DNA from: Nitrosomonas sp.
GTDB taxonomy: Bacteria; Pseudomonadota; Gammaproteobacteria; Burkholderiales; Nitrosomonadaceae
Reading direction: 5' to 3'
Assembly (NCBI GenBank): GCA_003514765.1
Contig: DOOY01000152.1
Location: forward strand, 1 to 12,712
Length of the DNA stretch: 12,712 bases
In this document: piece by piece, positions 6,366 through 12,712 of the stretch
Position numbering within the stretch: the stretch's first letter is position 1
How the letters are laid out: every line of letters begins with the position of its first letter
Notes under the pieces: generated by a model
The model's database searches: none
Told to the model about the DNA's origin: nothing
Seen by the model: only the letters and a program-made list of their open reading frames with translations
Position numbers and translations under genes: made by a program

Positions 6366-6408
6366 GCGCCTCATTGAACTGGTCTCTGGTTTGATTGAGG
6401 TGCGTTTT
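6366..6408 (+). terminator. Likely intrinsic terminator after the tRNAs
   Basis: GCGCCTCA (6366-6373) pairs with TGAGGTGC (6396-6403), with one G-U pair; a short AAC/GTT helix may form inside the 22-nt loop. The stem is followed by GTTTT. The T-run is short, so efficiency is uncertain, but the position right after tRNA-Asp fits the end of the hupB-tRNA transcript. Confidence 0.5.
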
Positions 6409-6506
6409 GGCATTAACGCCAGATCTGTTGTTTTCAATCTGAAGCAATCTGAAAACTTTATCCTGCCAAATTTTTCATTTGTTTATCATATCGGGTTTTT
6501 ATAATA

Positions 6507-8393
6507 GTGTTTGATTTTGTAAACCGTAAAAAACGTATTGTTCAGTTTGTTCTTTTGTTGGCGGTATTGCCATTCATGTTTTGGGGTGTGCAGTCTTATC
6601 GTGGTGATAGCGGAGAAGGTTATGTCGCCGTGGTCGATGGAGAAGAGATACAACGTCGTGAGTTCGAACAGGCGTTGCGCGATCACCAGGCGCGCTTGCG
6701 AGCCATGTTTGGCGGCAATTTTGATAACGCAATGCTGGATAGTTATGAGCTCAGAGATTCAGTGCTCGAACGATTGATTCAGCAACGTTTATTATTTCGT
6801 GAAGCAGTGAACAATGGTTTTACTGTTTTGGATTCGCAGTTGGTTAACGAAATCAGTCAGATTCCAGAATTTCAGCTGGATAATAGATTTTCAAAAAAGC
6901 AATATGAGGCTTTTTTACGTAATGAAGGGCTGAATCCGATTGCCTTTGAGTCACGTGTGCGTCAGGAATTGCTTTTACAACAGCTTCTTGATGGATATAG
7001 TGAAAACAGTTTCGTTTCAGATGCGGCTGTCGGCAGGGTGATGTATTTGAGCGAAGTGCAGCGAGAAATTAACCAAGTACAGATCATGCCAGAAGACTTT
7101 CTGTCGCAAATTGAACCTGCCGAGAGCGACATTAAAGCCTATTATGATGCACACCAATCCGAATTTTTTCTACCGGAGCGCGTACGGGTTGAATATTTAG
7201 TATTATCACTTGAGTCGCTGGCCGAAAATGAACCTGTAAGTGACGATGCTATTCAGAATTATTACGATGAACACCAGGCGGAATTTGGACAGCCTGAAGA
7301 GCGGAAGGCAAGTCACATTTTAGTGGCTGTTGCGGCAACAGCGCCAGACGATGAGAAACAGGAAGCACGCGAGAAAGCAGAAGATATTCTGGAGCAGGTT
7401 TTGCAGCATCCTGAACAGTTTGCGGAGCTTGCTGAGAATTATTCAGATGATCCGGGTTCTGCAAGCCGGGGCGGTGATTTAGGATTTTTCGGACGTGGTG
7501 TTATGGTCAAGGCATTTGAAGACGAGATTTTTCAAATGCAGCCAGATGAGATTCGTGGATTGGTGGAGACTGATTTTGGTTTTCATATTATTCAACTAGA
7601 TGAAATTAAGGAAGCAAAAATTGCTGACTTGAATGAAGTGCGTGAACAGATTGAAAGAAAGTTGAAGATGCAGATGGTCAGCAGTGTTTTTGGCGAGGCC
7701 GGAGAAGATTTTAGCAATACCGTCTATGAACAAAGTGACAGTCTTCAACCTGCCGCCGAGAAATTTGAATTGACAATACAACAAAGCGACTGGATCAACA
7801 GAAATGCCACAGAGCCTGCTATTTTGGCGGATGAAAGATTGTTGAATGCAGTTTTTTCTGATGATGCAATATTGGATAAACGTAATACCGAAGCCATTGA
7901 AGTTATGCCGGATACGCTGGTGTCTGCGCGTGTTCTGGAACATCGCGAGGCAACAGCGCAGTCGTTATCCATTGTTCGCGACGAGATTATCGATCGTCTT
8001 AAAAAGCGAAATGCTGCAGAGATGGCAATTGCAGAGGGTCAGGCAAAGCTTGAAAGTTTACTGGCGGGAGAGGAGGATGCTGCCCCAATTGATTGGGGTG
8101 AGTCCAAACAAGTGTCGTATATGCAACCGCAAGGCTTGAATCAAGAAGTCATACGTACGATTTTCAAAGCAGACGTCGATACACTGCCGACCTATACGGG
8201 AATTGAAAATCCACAGGGAGGCTATAGCCTGATACGTATTACTGAAGTCATTGAACCGGAAGTGACGGACAAAGAAAAACGTGAGAATTTTGGCCACCAG
8301 CTACAACAAATGATCACGCAGGAAGAAATGTCTTCTTACCTGGGTGGTATCAGGCAGCGTTATGATGTAACCATTAAGCGCGACAATTACTGA
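6507..8393 (+). CDS. ppiD: Membrane-anchored periplasmic folding factor PpiD (SurA N-domain plus parvulin domain)
   Basis: PpiD is tethered in the inner membrane near the SecYEG exit and helps fold exported proteins. The 628-aa product (E. coli: 623) has a short cytoplasmic start, one membrane helix (about 11-28), a SurA-like chaperone domain (about 37-200), a parvulin domain (about 266-368, with SHILV, FAELAENYSDDPGSASRGGDLGFF and FGFHIIQL) and a C-terminal chaperone region. Before the parvulin domain two similar units occur, YYDAHQSEFFLPE (212-224) and YYDEHQAEFGQPE (252-264), a tandem linker seen in PpiD relatives. The start is a GTG at 6507 giving MFDFVNRKKR, the expected family N-terminus, but no ribosome binding site precedes it, so translation may be weak. 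The parvulin domain keeps more consensus than that of E. coli PpiD, which has little activity; activity here is untested. The gene follows hupB-tRNAs and converges on fabI. Confidence 0.95.
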   Translation: MFDFVNRKKRIVQFVLLLAVLPFMFWGVQSYRGDSGEGYVAVVDGEEIQRREFEQALRDHQARLRAMFGGNFDNAMLDSYELRDSVLERLIQQRLLFREAVNNGFTVLDSQLVNEISQIPEFQLDNRFSKKQYEAFLRNEGLNPIAFESRVRQELLLQQLLDGYSENSFVSDAAVGRVMYLSEVQREINQVQIMPEDFLSQIEPAESDIKAYYDAHQSEFFLPERVRVEYLVLSLESLAENEPVSDDAIQNYYDEHQAEFGQPEERKASHILVAVAATAPDDEKQEAREKAEDILEQVLQHPEQFAELAENYSDDPGSASRGGDLGFFGRGVMVKAFEDEIFQMQPDEIRGLVETDFGFHIIQLDEIKEAKIADLNEVREQIERKLKMQMVSSVFGEAGEDFSNTVYEQSDSLQPAAEKFELTIQQSDWINRNATEPAILADERLLNAVFSDDAILDKRNTEAIEVMPDTLVSARVLEHREATAQSLSIVRDEIIDRLKKRNAAEMAIAEGQAKLESLLAGEEDAAPIDWGESKQVSYMQPQGLNQEVIRTIFKADVDTLPTYTGIENPQGGYSLIRITEVIEPEVTDKEKRENFGHQLQQMITQEEMSSYLGGIRQRYDVTIKRDNY

Positions 8394-8395
8394 TA

Positions 8396-8448
8396 ATAGT
8401 TTGCCCGGTACGTGCCCAAGTACCGGGCAAACTATATGAAGTTTTTTT
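8396..8448. terminator. Strong hairpin terminator between convergent ppiD and fabI
   Basis: A perfect 16-bp inverted repeat: ATAGTTTGCCCGGTAC (8396-8411) and its complement at 8420-8435, with the 8-nt loop GTGCCCAA. It begins 3 bp after the ppiD stop. On the plus strand a run of seven T (8442-8448) follows after 6 nt. On the minus strand it lies 13 bp past the fabI stop but has no clean T-run, so it should act best for ppiD and may also stop fabI transcripts. Confidence 0.75.
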
Positions 8449-9234
8449 CTAATCATTGAGATCAAAAGCCACGGTGTTAAATCCGGCATCCACATAAGTT
8501 ATTTCGCCTGTAATGCCGCTTGCCAGATCGCTACATAAGAAGGCCGCTGCGTTGCCGACCTCTTCTGTTGTAATGTTGCGTCGTAAAGGTGAGACTTTTT
8601 CGGTGTACCCTAACAACTTCCCAAAATTACCAATTCCGGCTGCTGCAAGTGTTTTAATTGGACCAGCCGATATTGCATTAACACGAATTCCTTTGGGGCC
8701 CAGACTTGAGGCCATAAAACGCACATTGGCTTCAAGGCTGGCTTTTGCCAATCCCATGACATTATAATTCGGCATGACCCGGACTGCGCCTAAATAACTG
8801 AGCGTCAGCAATGAAGCATTTCGGTTCTGCATAAGCGGTAATCCGGCTTTTGCAAGCGCCGAAAAGCTATATGCGCTGACATCATGTGCGATACGAAAAG
8901 CTTCGCGATTGACACTTTCCAGATAATCACCTGTAAGTGCTTCACGTGGCGCAAAAGCGATGGAATGGATGATGGAATCCAGACCGTCCCAATGCTTTTG
9001 TAAATCCTCAAAACATTTTGTAATTTCACTGTCACTGGTAACATCACATGGGAACAATAAATTGCTGTCAAGTTCATTTGCTAATTTTTCAATTCTGCCG
9101 CGGACATCTTCACCTTGGTAAGTGAAGGCCAATGCTGCGCCTTCACGTAGCATGGCTTTGGCAATACCATACGCAATTGAGCGATTGCTGAGTAATCCGG
9201 TAATGAGAACGCGTTTATTATTGAGAAAACCCAT
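8449..9234 (-). CDS. fabI: Enoyl-[acyl-carrier-protein] reductase (NADH)
   Basis: FabI performs the last step of each fatty-acid elongation cycle, reducing trans-2-enoyl-ACP; it is the target of triclosan-type inhibitors. The 261-aa protein (E. coli: 262) is an atypical short-chain dehydrogenase: [12 protein letters not shown] at 12-23 binds NADH, CDV at 63-65, SIAFAP at 91-96, and the catalytic pair Tyr157/Lys164 in YNVMGLAK with Tyr147 also present. [12 protein letters not shown] at 187-198 is the substrate-loop region. Position 93 is Ala where E. coli has Gly, which I recall as normal in betaproteobacterial FabI and not a sign of resistance. ATG 9234 is chosen because it gives [13 protein letters not shown] and has AAGGAA 4-5 nt upstream; an in-frame ATG at 9264 would lie almost at the predicted transcription start. 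It converges with ppiD and diverges from the importer. Confidence 0.96.
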   Translation of the reverse strand: MGFLNNKRVLITGLLSNRSIAYGIAKAMLREGAALAFTYQGEDVRGRIEKLANELDSNLLFPCDVTSDSEITKCFEDLQKHWDGLDSIIHSIAFAPREALTGDYLESVNREAFRIAHDVSAYSFSALAKAGLPLMQNRNASLLTLSYLGAVRVMPNYNVMGLAKASLEANVRFMASSLGPKGIRVNAISAGPIKTLAAAGIGNFGKLLGYTEKVSPLRRNITTEEVGNAAAFLCSDLASGITGEITYVDAGFNTVAFDLND

Positions 9235-9266
9235 AAAATTCCTTGTAAATTTTTTTGTAATCATAA

Positions 9267-9295
9267 ATTATAGCCGAAGCTGGCAGCCAATTGAA
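9267..9295 (-). promoter_or_regulatory. Sigma70 promoter of fabI
   Basis: Read on the minus strand, TTCAAT (9295-9290) is followed after 17 bp by a perfect TATAAT (9272-9267). Transcription would begin near 9260, giving a leader of about 26 nt with AAGGAA before ATG 9234. The -35 is poor (3 of 6). Confidence 0.55.
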
Positions 9296-9330
9296 TGAAT
9301 CACCCGAATTTGGAGATACCAAAATTTTGA

Positions 9331-9358
9331 TTGATCTTGTTTCAAAAAACTTTATACA
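9331..9358 (+). promoter_or_regulatory. Putative promoter of the ABC importer genes
   Basis: TTGATC (9331-9336) and TATACA (9353-9358) are separated by 16 bp, each matching the sigma70 consensus at 4 of 6 positions. The start near 9365 would leave about 80 nt of leader before ATG 9447. It lies back to back with the fabI promoter, the two -35 elements being about 35 bp apart. Confidence 0.35.
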
Positions 9359-9446
9359 CTAAATGAGGTATGAAGTTATTTGCTTTTTTTCTTGTTTGTT
9401 TGAATGTTGATTTTGCGTGAGAAACCAATCAATAAAAAGTTTTATA

Positions 9447-11678
9447 ATGATGAAGTTGCGTAATAATACAATGAAGTTGGTGGTTTTTTATCTGGCATCT
9501 GTTGCTTTGGCTCTGTTGACTGCCTGTGGTCAGATGGTATGGAACAATCCGTATCCAGATTCAGATGTGGGTAAGAATATTCTTTATAACGTTTTTACGG
9601 AACGTCCCAAGCATCTCGATCCGGTGCAATCATACAGTGCTAACGAAATACAGTTTACGGCACAGATATACCAACCCCCGCTACAGTATCATTATTTGAA
9701 ACGGCCCTTTACATTGATGCCGTATACCGCAATAGAAATGCCAGCGATTACCTATCATGACCTTCATGATTATCCACTGCCAGACGATGTCGACGCGGAT
9801 GCTATTGCCTATACGCAATATGAAATTTCTATTAAGCCGGGTATTTTTTATCAGCCGCATCCGGCATTTGCAACAAATGCGGAAAGTGGTTGGCTATATC
9901 ATCAGTTGACTGAAGAGGCGCTTTCGACTATTTATCGATTATCTGATTTTCCTGAAACTGGAACGCGTGAATTAACGGCGCATGATTATGTGTATCAGAT
10001 AAAGCGACTGGCGCATCCTAAATTGCATTCGCCAATTTACGGACTAATGGCAGATTATATTGTAGGGCTGCGCGATTATGCCGGTGTTCTCAGGAATGTG
10101 CAGAGCGGGCCTCAGGCAAGCGGAAATTTTTTGAATCTTAATGAGTATCCGCTAGAAGGTGTGGATGTAGTCAATGATTATACGTATCGAATAAAAATAA
10201 ATGGCAAATATCCGCAGTTTATTTATTGGTTGGCAATGCCTTTTTTCGCCCCTATTCCCTGGGAAGCTGATTTATTTTATTCGCAAAAAGGTTTAGTTGA
10301 GAAGAATATAACATTGGATTGGTATCCTGTCGGGACAGGGCCGTATATGCTGACTGAGAATAATCCAAATTTGCGCATGGTGCTGGAAAAGAACCCTAAT
10401 TTCCATGGAGAATTTTATCCTGAAGAAGGCATGCCCGCTGACTATGAAAATGGGCTGCTGGCTGATGCGGGCAAACCCATTCCTTTTATAGACAAGATTG
10501 TGTATACGCGTGAAAGGGAAGGCATACCCAGATGGAACAAATTTTTACAGGGATATTATGATGCATCCGGTATCGGTTCAGACAGCTTTGATCAGGCAGT
10601 GCAGTTGGTAGGGCAGGGTGAAGCAACGGTAACTGAAGCCATGGCGCAACAAGGTATACGACTTGAGGCAACCGTGGCGGTTTCCACTTTTTATGTTGGC
10701 TTCAATATGCTAGACCCAATTGTTGGGGGCACGACTGAGAAAACACGCAATTCTGCGCGCAAACTCAGGCAGGCGATATCCATTGCTGTAGACTATGAAG
10801 AATTTATTTCAATTTTTGCCAATGGGCGGGGATTGCCGGCGCATGGTCCGATTGCGCCGGGAGTGCCGGGTTACCGCCATGGTCAGCAAGGGATAAATCC
10901 GGTTGTTTATGATTGGATCAACAACGGTCCGCAACGAAAGTCGATACAAGTTGCGCGCTATTTGCTGGCTGAAGCCGGATATCCAAATGGGATTGACCGT
11001 GAAACGGGTGCGCCACTCGTTTTGTACTTTGATGTCACAGCGCGCAGTGCTGAGGACCGGTCAGTGCTTGACTGGATGCGCAAACAATTCCAGAAATTAA
11101 ATATTCAATTGGTCGTGAGAAGTACAGACTATAATCGTTTTCAGGATAAAATTCGAAAAGGGAATGCGCAGATTTTTGAATGGGGATGGCATGCGGATTA
11201 TCCTGATCCTGAAAATTTTCTTTTTTTACTGTATGGACCGCAAAGAAAAGTTGGAAATAGCAGTGGAAGTTCTGCAAATAATGCAGCTAACTATGATAAC
11301 CCGGAATACGACCAGCTGTTTGAACAAATGAAGGATATGGATAACGGCCTCAGACGCCAGGAAATTATTGACCGTATGGTGGAAATATTGCGTTTCGATG
11401 CACCCTGGTTGTGGGGTTATCATCCAAAAGAATATGGGCTTTATCATGCCTGGTATAAAAATGTAAAACCAAATCGAATTTCAAATAATAACGTAAAATA
11501 TTATCGTATTGACTCAAGTCTAAGAGAGCAAAAGCGTCGAGAATGGAATAAACCTGTTTTATGGCCTATCGCACTTGCGTTTGTTATCATCATTATAAGT
11601 TTATTACCTGCTATTTCAGTTTATCGCCGTCATGAAAGCAGCATGGGAATTAAAAAATTACAGCCAAAATCGAGTTAA
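9447..11678 (+). CDS. Peptide-type ABC transporter solute-binding lipoprotein with C-terminal membrane segment
   Basis: A family-5 (SBP_bac_5) extracytoplasmic binding protein of the oligopeptide/dipeptide type; the ligand is unknown. From ATG 9447 it has 743 aa, far longer than the usual 500-560. Seen in order: a lipoprotein signal with lipobox LTAC (Cys27, codon 9525-9527); NVFTERPKHLDPVQSYSANE, the family N-terminal motif; VDYEEFISIFANGRGLPAHG with the conserved hinge-proximal region; RYLLAEAGYPNG; DYPDPENFLFLLYGPQ; and NYDNPEYDQLFEQM near the end. A second hydrophobic segment (about 705-725) precedes a basic tail, so the protein would be anchored at both ends, which is odd for this family. 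GTG 9417 or ATG 9471 are alternative starts; none has a clear ribosome binding site. A permease gene follows after 9 bp, so this is an importer operon. Confidence 0.9.
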   Translation: MMKLRNNTMKLVVFYLASVALALLTACGQMVWNNPYPDSDVGKNILYNVFTERPKHLDPVQSYSANEIQFTAQIYQPPLQYHYLKRPFTLMPYTAIEMPAITYHDLHDYPLPDDVDADAIAYTQYEISIKPGIFYQPHPAFATNAESGWLYHQLTEEALSTIYRLSDFPETGTRELTAHDYVYQIKRLAHPKLHSPIYGLMADYIVGLRDYAGVLRNVQSGPQASGNFLNLNEYPLEGVDVVNDYTYRIKINGKYPQFIYWLAMPFFAPIPWEADLFYSQKGLVEKNITLDWYPVGTGPYMLTENNPNLRMVLEKNPNFHGEFYPEEGMPADYENGLLADAGKPIPFIDKIVYTREREGIPRWNKFLQGYYDASGIGSDSFDQAVQLVGQGEATVTEAMAQQGIRLEATVAVSTFYVGFNMLDPIVGGTTEKTRNSARKLRQAISIAVDYEEFISIFANGRGLPAHGPIAPGVPGYRHGQQGINPVVYDWINNGPQRKSIQVARYLLAEAGYPNGIDRETGAPLVLYFDVTARSAEDRSVLDWMRKQFQKLNIQLVVRSTDYNRFQDKIRKGNAQIFEWGWHADYPDPENFLFLLYGPQRKVGNSSGSSANNAANYDNPEYDQLFEQMKDMDNGLRRQEIIDRMVEILRFDAPWLWGYHPKEYGLYHAWYKNVKPNRISNNNVKYYRIDSSLREQKRREWNKPVLWPIALAFVIIIISLLPAISVYRRHESSMGIKKLQPKSS

Positions 11679-11687
11679 GTTGCACTT

Positions 11688-12665
11688 ATGCTGAGTTATA
11701 TCTTTCGCCGCATTTTATACGCTGTTCCAATTCTTGTTGGCGTTAATTTACTTACATTTACTTTGTTTTTTGTGGTGAATACGCCTGATGATATGGCGCG
11801 CATGCAACTTGGTATTAAGTATGTAACGCCGGAAGCAATTGAAAAATGGAAAGTTGAACGCGGTTATGACAAACCTTTATTATTTGACCAAGCGCAGAAC
11901 GGTTTAGATAAACTCACACATACAATATTTTTTGAAAAATCGATTGCAATGTTTGCTTTTGATTTCGGAGTTTCAGATGAGGGGCGTGATATTGGTTACG
12001 AAATTAAATCGCGCATGCTGCCAAGTTTTGCAATCACGCTGCCCGTGTTTATTCTGGGGCTGTTTTCCTATATTATCTTTGCCCTGATAATGGTTTTCTT
12101 TCGTTCAACATATATCGATTTTTGGGGCGTGGTTTTGTGTGTTGCTTTAATGTCGATTTCCAGTCTTTTTTATATCATTGGGGGTCAGTTTCTGGTCAGT
12201 AAATTGTGGCATTTAGTACCAATTTCCGGGTTTGCTACCGGGCTTGATGCAACCAAATTTCTGATTTTGCCAGTGATTATTGGCGTTATTAGCAGTGCGG
12301 GCGCAAATACTCGATGGTATCGCACAATTTTTCTCGAAGAAATGGGAAAGGAATATGTGCGTACTGCAAGAGCAAAAGGATTGCCAGAGCACTTGGTGCT
12401 ATTCAAACATGTGCTCAAGAATGCTTTGATTCCGATATTGACGGGGGCAGTTGTTATTGTTCCATTATTGTTTTTGGGCAGCTTGATTGTCGAGTCGTTT
12501 TTTGGCATACCAGGATTGGGAAGCTATACGATTGACGCCATCAATTCACAGGATTTTGCAGTAGTCAGAGCCATGGTTTTTCTGGGATCAGTGCTCTATA
12601 TAGTAGGTTTGATTTTAACGGATATTTCATATACGTTAGTTGATCCTAGGATACGTCTCAATTAA
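11688..12665 (+). CDS. ABC transporter permease, DppB/OppB family
   Basis: One of the two inner-membrane subunits of a peptide-type importer. The 325-aa protein starts MLSYIFRRILYAVPILVGVN, the typical DppB N-terminus, with a first membrane helix at about 9-30, a large periplasmic loop (about 31-110), and further helices near 113-137, 144-170, 190-207, 247-270 and 293-313. The ATPase-contacting EAA loop is visible as EEMGKEYVRTARAKGL at 217-232 followed by LKNALIPILTG at 243-253; VESFFGIPGLG at 268-278 and VDPRIRLN at the end are also family hallmarks. No frameshift or truncation is seen. It follows the binding protein by 9 bp and should be co-transcribed with it. The substrate cannot be told from the permease; peptide, opine or related compounds are possible. 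The partner permease and ATPases would be expected beyond the right edge. Confidence 0.93.
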   Translation: MLSYIFRRILYAVPILVGVNLLTFTLFFVVNTPDDMARMQLGIKYVTPEAIEKWKVERGYDKPLLFDQAQNGLDKLTHTIFFEKSIAMFAFDFGVSDEGRDIGYEIKSRMLPSFAITLPVFILGLFSYIIFALIMVFFRSTYIDFWGVVLCVALMSISSLFYIIGGQFLVSKLWHLVPISGFATGLDATKFLILPVIIGVISSAGANTRWYRTIFLEEMGKEYVRTARAKGLPEHLVLFKHVLKNALIPILTGAVVIVPLLFLGSLIVESFFGIPGLGSYTIDAINSQDFAVVRAMVFLGSVLYIVGLILTDISYTLVDPRIRLN

Positions 12666-12692
12666 TAAGGGTATAAAAACTTACGCACTGCA

Positions 12693-12712
12693 GTGAATTT
12701 CGATCCAACGGT
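12693..12712 (+). CDS. Possible first codons of a second permease gene (DppC-type)
   Basis: A GTG at 12693 opens a frame that runs to the window edge, beginning M-N-F-D-P-T. It lies 27 bp after the first permease stop, where a DppC-type permease is expected in such operons. AAGGG at 12667-12671 is the nearest ribosome-binding-like stretch but is about 21 nt away. Only six full codons are visible, so the call rests on position, not on recognisable sequence. Confidence 0.3.

Noticed and set aside
6009..6437. A 142-codon open frame on the minus strand across hupB's 3' end and both tRNAs.
   Set aside because: It is antisense to two complete tRNAs and hupB. Its WTGLEPATPGVTGR-type text is the well-known spurious translation of tRNA antisense strands.
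6435..6453. Tandem copies of CAATCTGAA upstream of ppiD.
   Set aside because: Only two short copies; too small to call an operator or repeat without comparison.
8716..8734. FabI position 93 Ala instead of Gly (about 8956-8958) as a possible inhibitor-resistance change; search for mobile elements or CRISPR repeats in the window.
   Set aside because: Ala at this place is, to my recollection, common in betaproteobacterial FabI. No spaced direct repeats, transposase fragments or integrase genes are visible anywhere.

Overview
The window looks like ordinary chromosome from a betaproteobacterium with moderately AT-rich DNA. A Nitrosomonas-type organism (Nitrosomonadaceae) is my best guess, from protein flavour and gene order; no marker gene proves it. 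I see no mobile elements, CRISPR arrays, phage genes or toxin/defence modules. Nearly all genes are intact housekeeping genes, and I did not find a convincing undescribed system.

Left block (1-2570, minus strand): gpmA, then envC, then the start of ctpA. These cover glycolysis, activation of septal murein hydrolases and periplasmic C-terminal processing. A 351-bp divergent gap follows. The plus-strand block (2922-5637) holds a membrane-anchored rhodanese-like gene (yibN-like), grxC, secB, a bacterial SH3 protein and gpsA. As I recall it, E. coli has the same divergent layout (gpmI-envC facing yibN-grxC-secB-gpsA). Here the mutase slot is filled by the non-homologous, 2,3-BPG-dependent GpmA. 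The rhodanese-like protein has no cysteine at all, with Tyr at the usual catalytic position.

Middle block (5638-8448, plus strand): hupB, behind a good sigma70-type promoter and a perfect DnaA-box match, is followed closely by tRNA-Val(UAC) and tRNA-Asp(GUC), a likely terminator, and ppiD, a membrane-anchored periplasmic chaperone with a parvulin domain. A 16-bp perfect hairpin separates ppiD from the convergent fabI (enoyl-ACP reductase, minus strand). fabI has a perfect TATAAT -10 and a good ribosome binding site, which fix its start.

Right block (9331-12712, plus strand): a peptide/opine-type ABC importer begins divergently from fabI. It has a large family-5 solute-binding lipoprotein with an unusual extra C-terminal membrane segment, then a DppB-type permease, and possibly the first codons of a second permease cut by the window edge.

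Several genes serve the envelope: ctpA, envC, yibN-like, secB, the SH3 protein, gpsA (phospholipid precursor), ppiD, fabI (fatty acids) and the importer. Several start codons are GTG or lack a clear ribosome binding site, so some N-termini are uncertain and are flagged.
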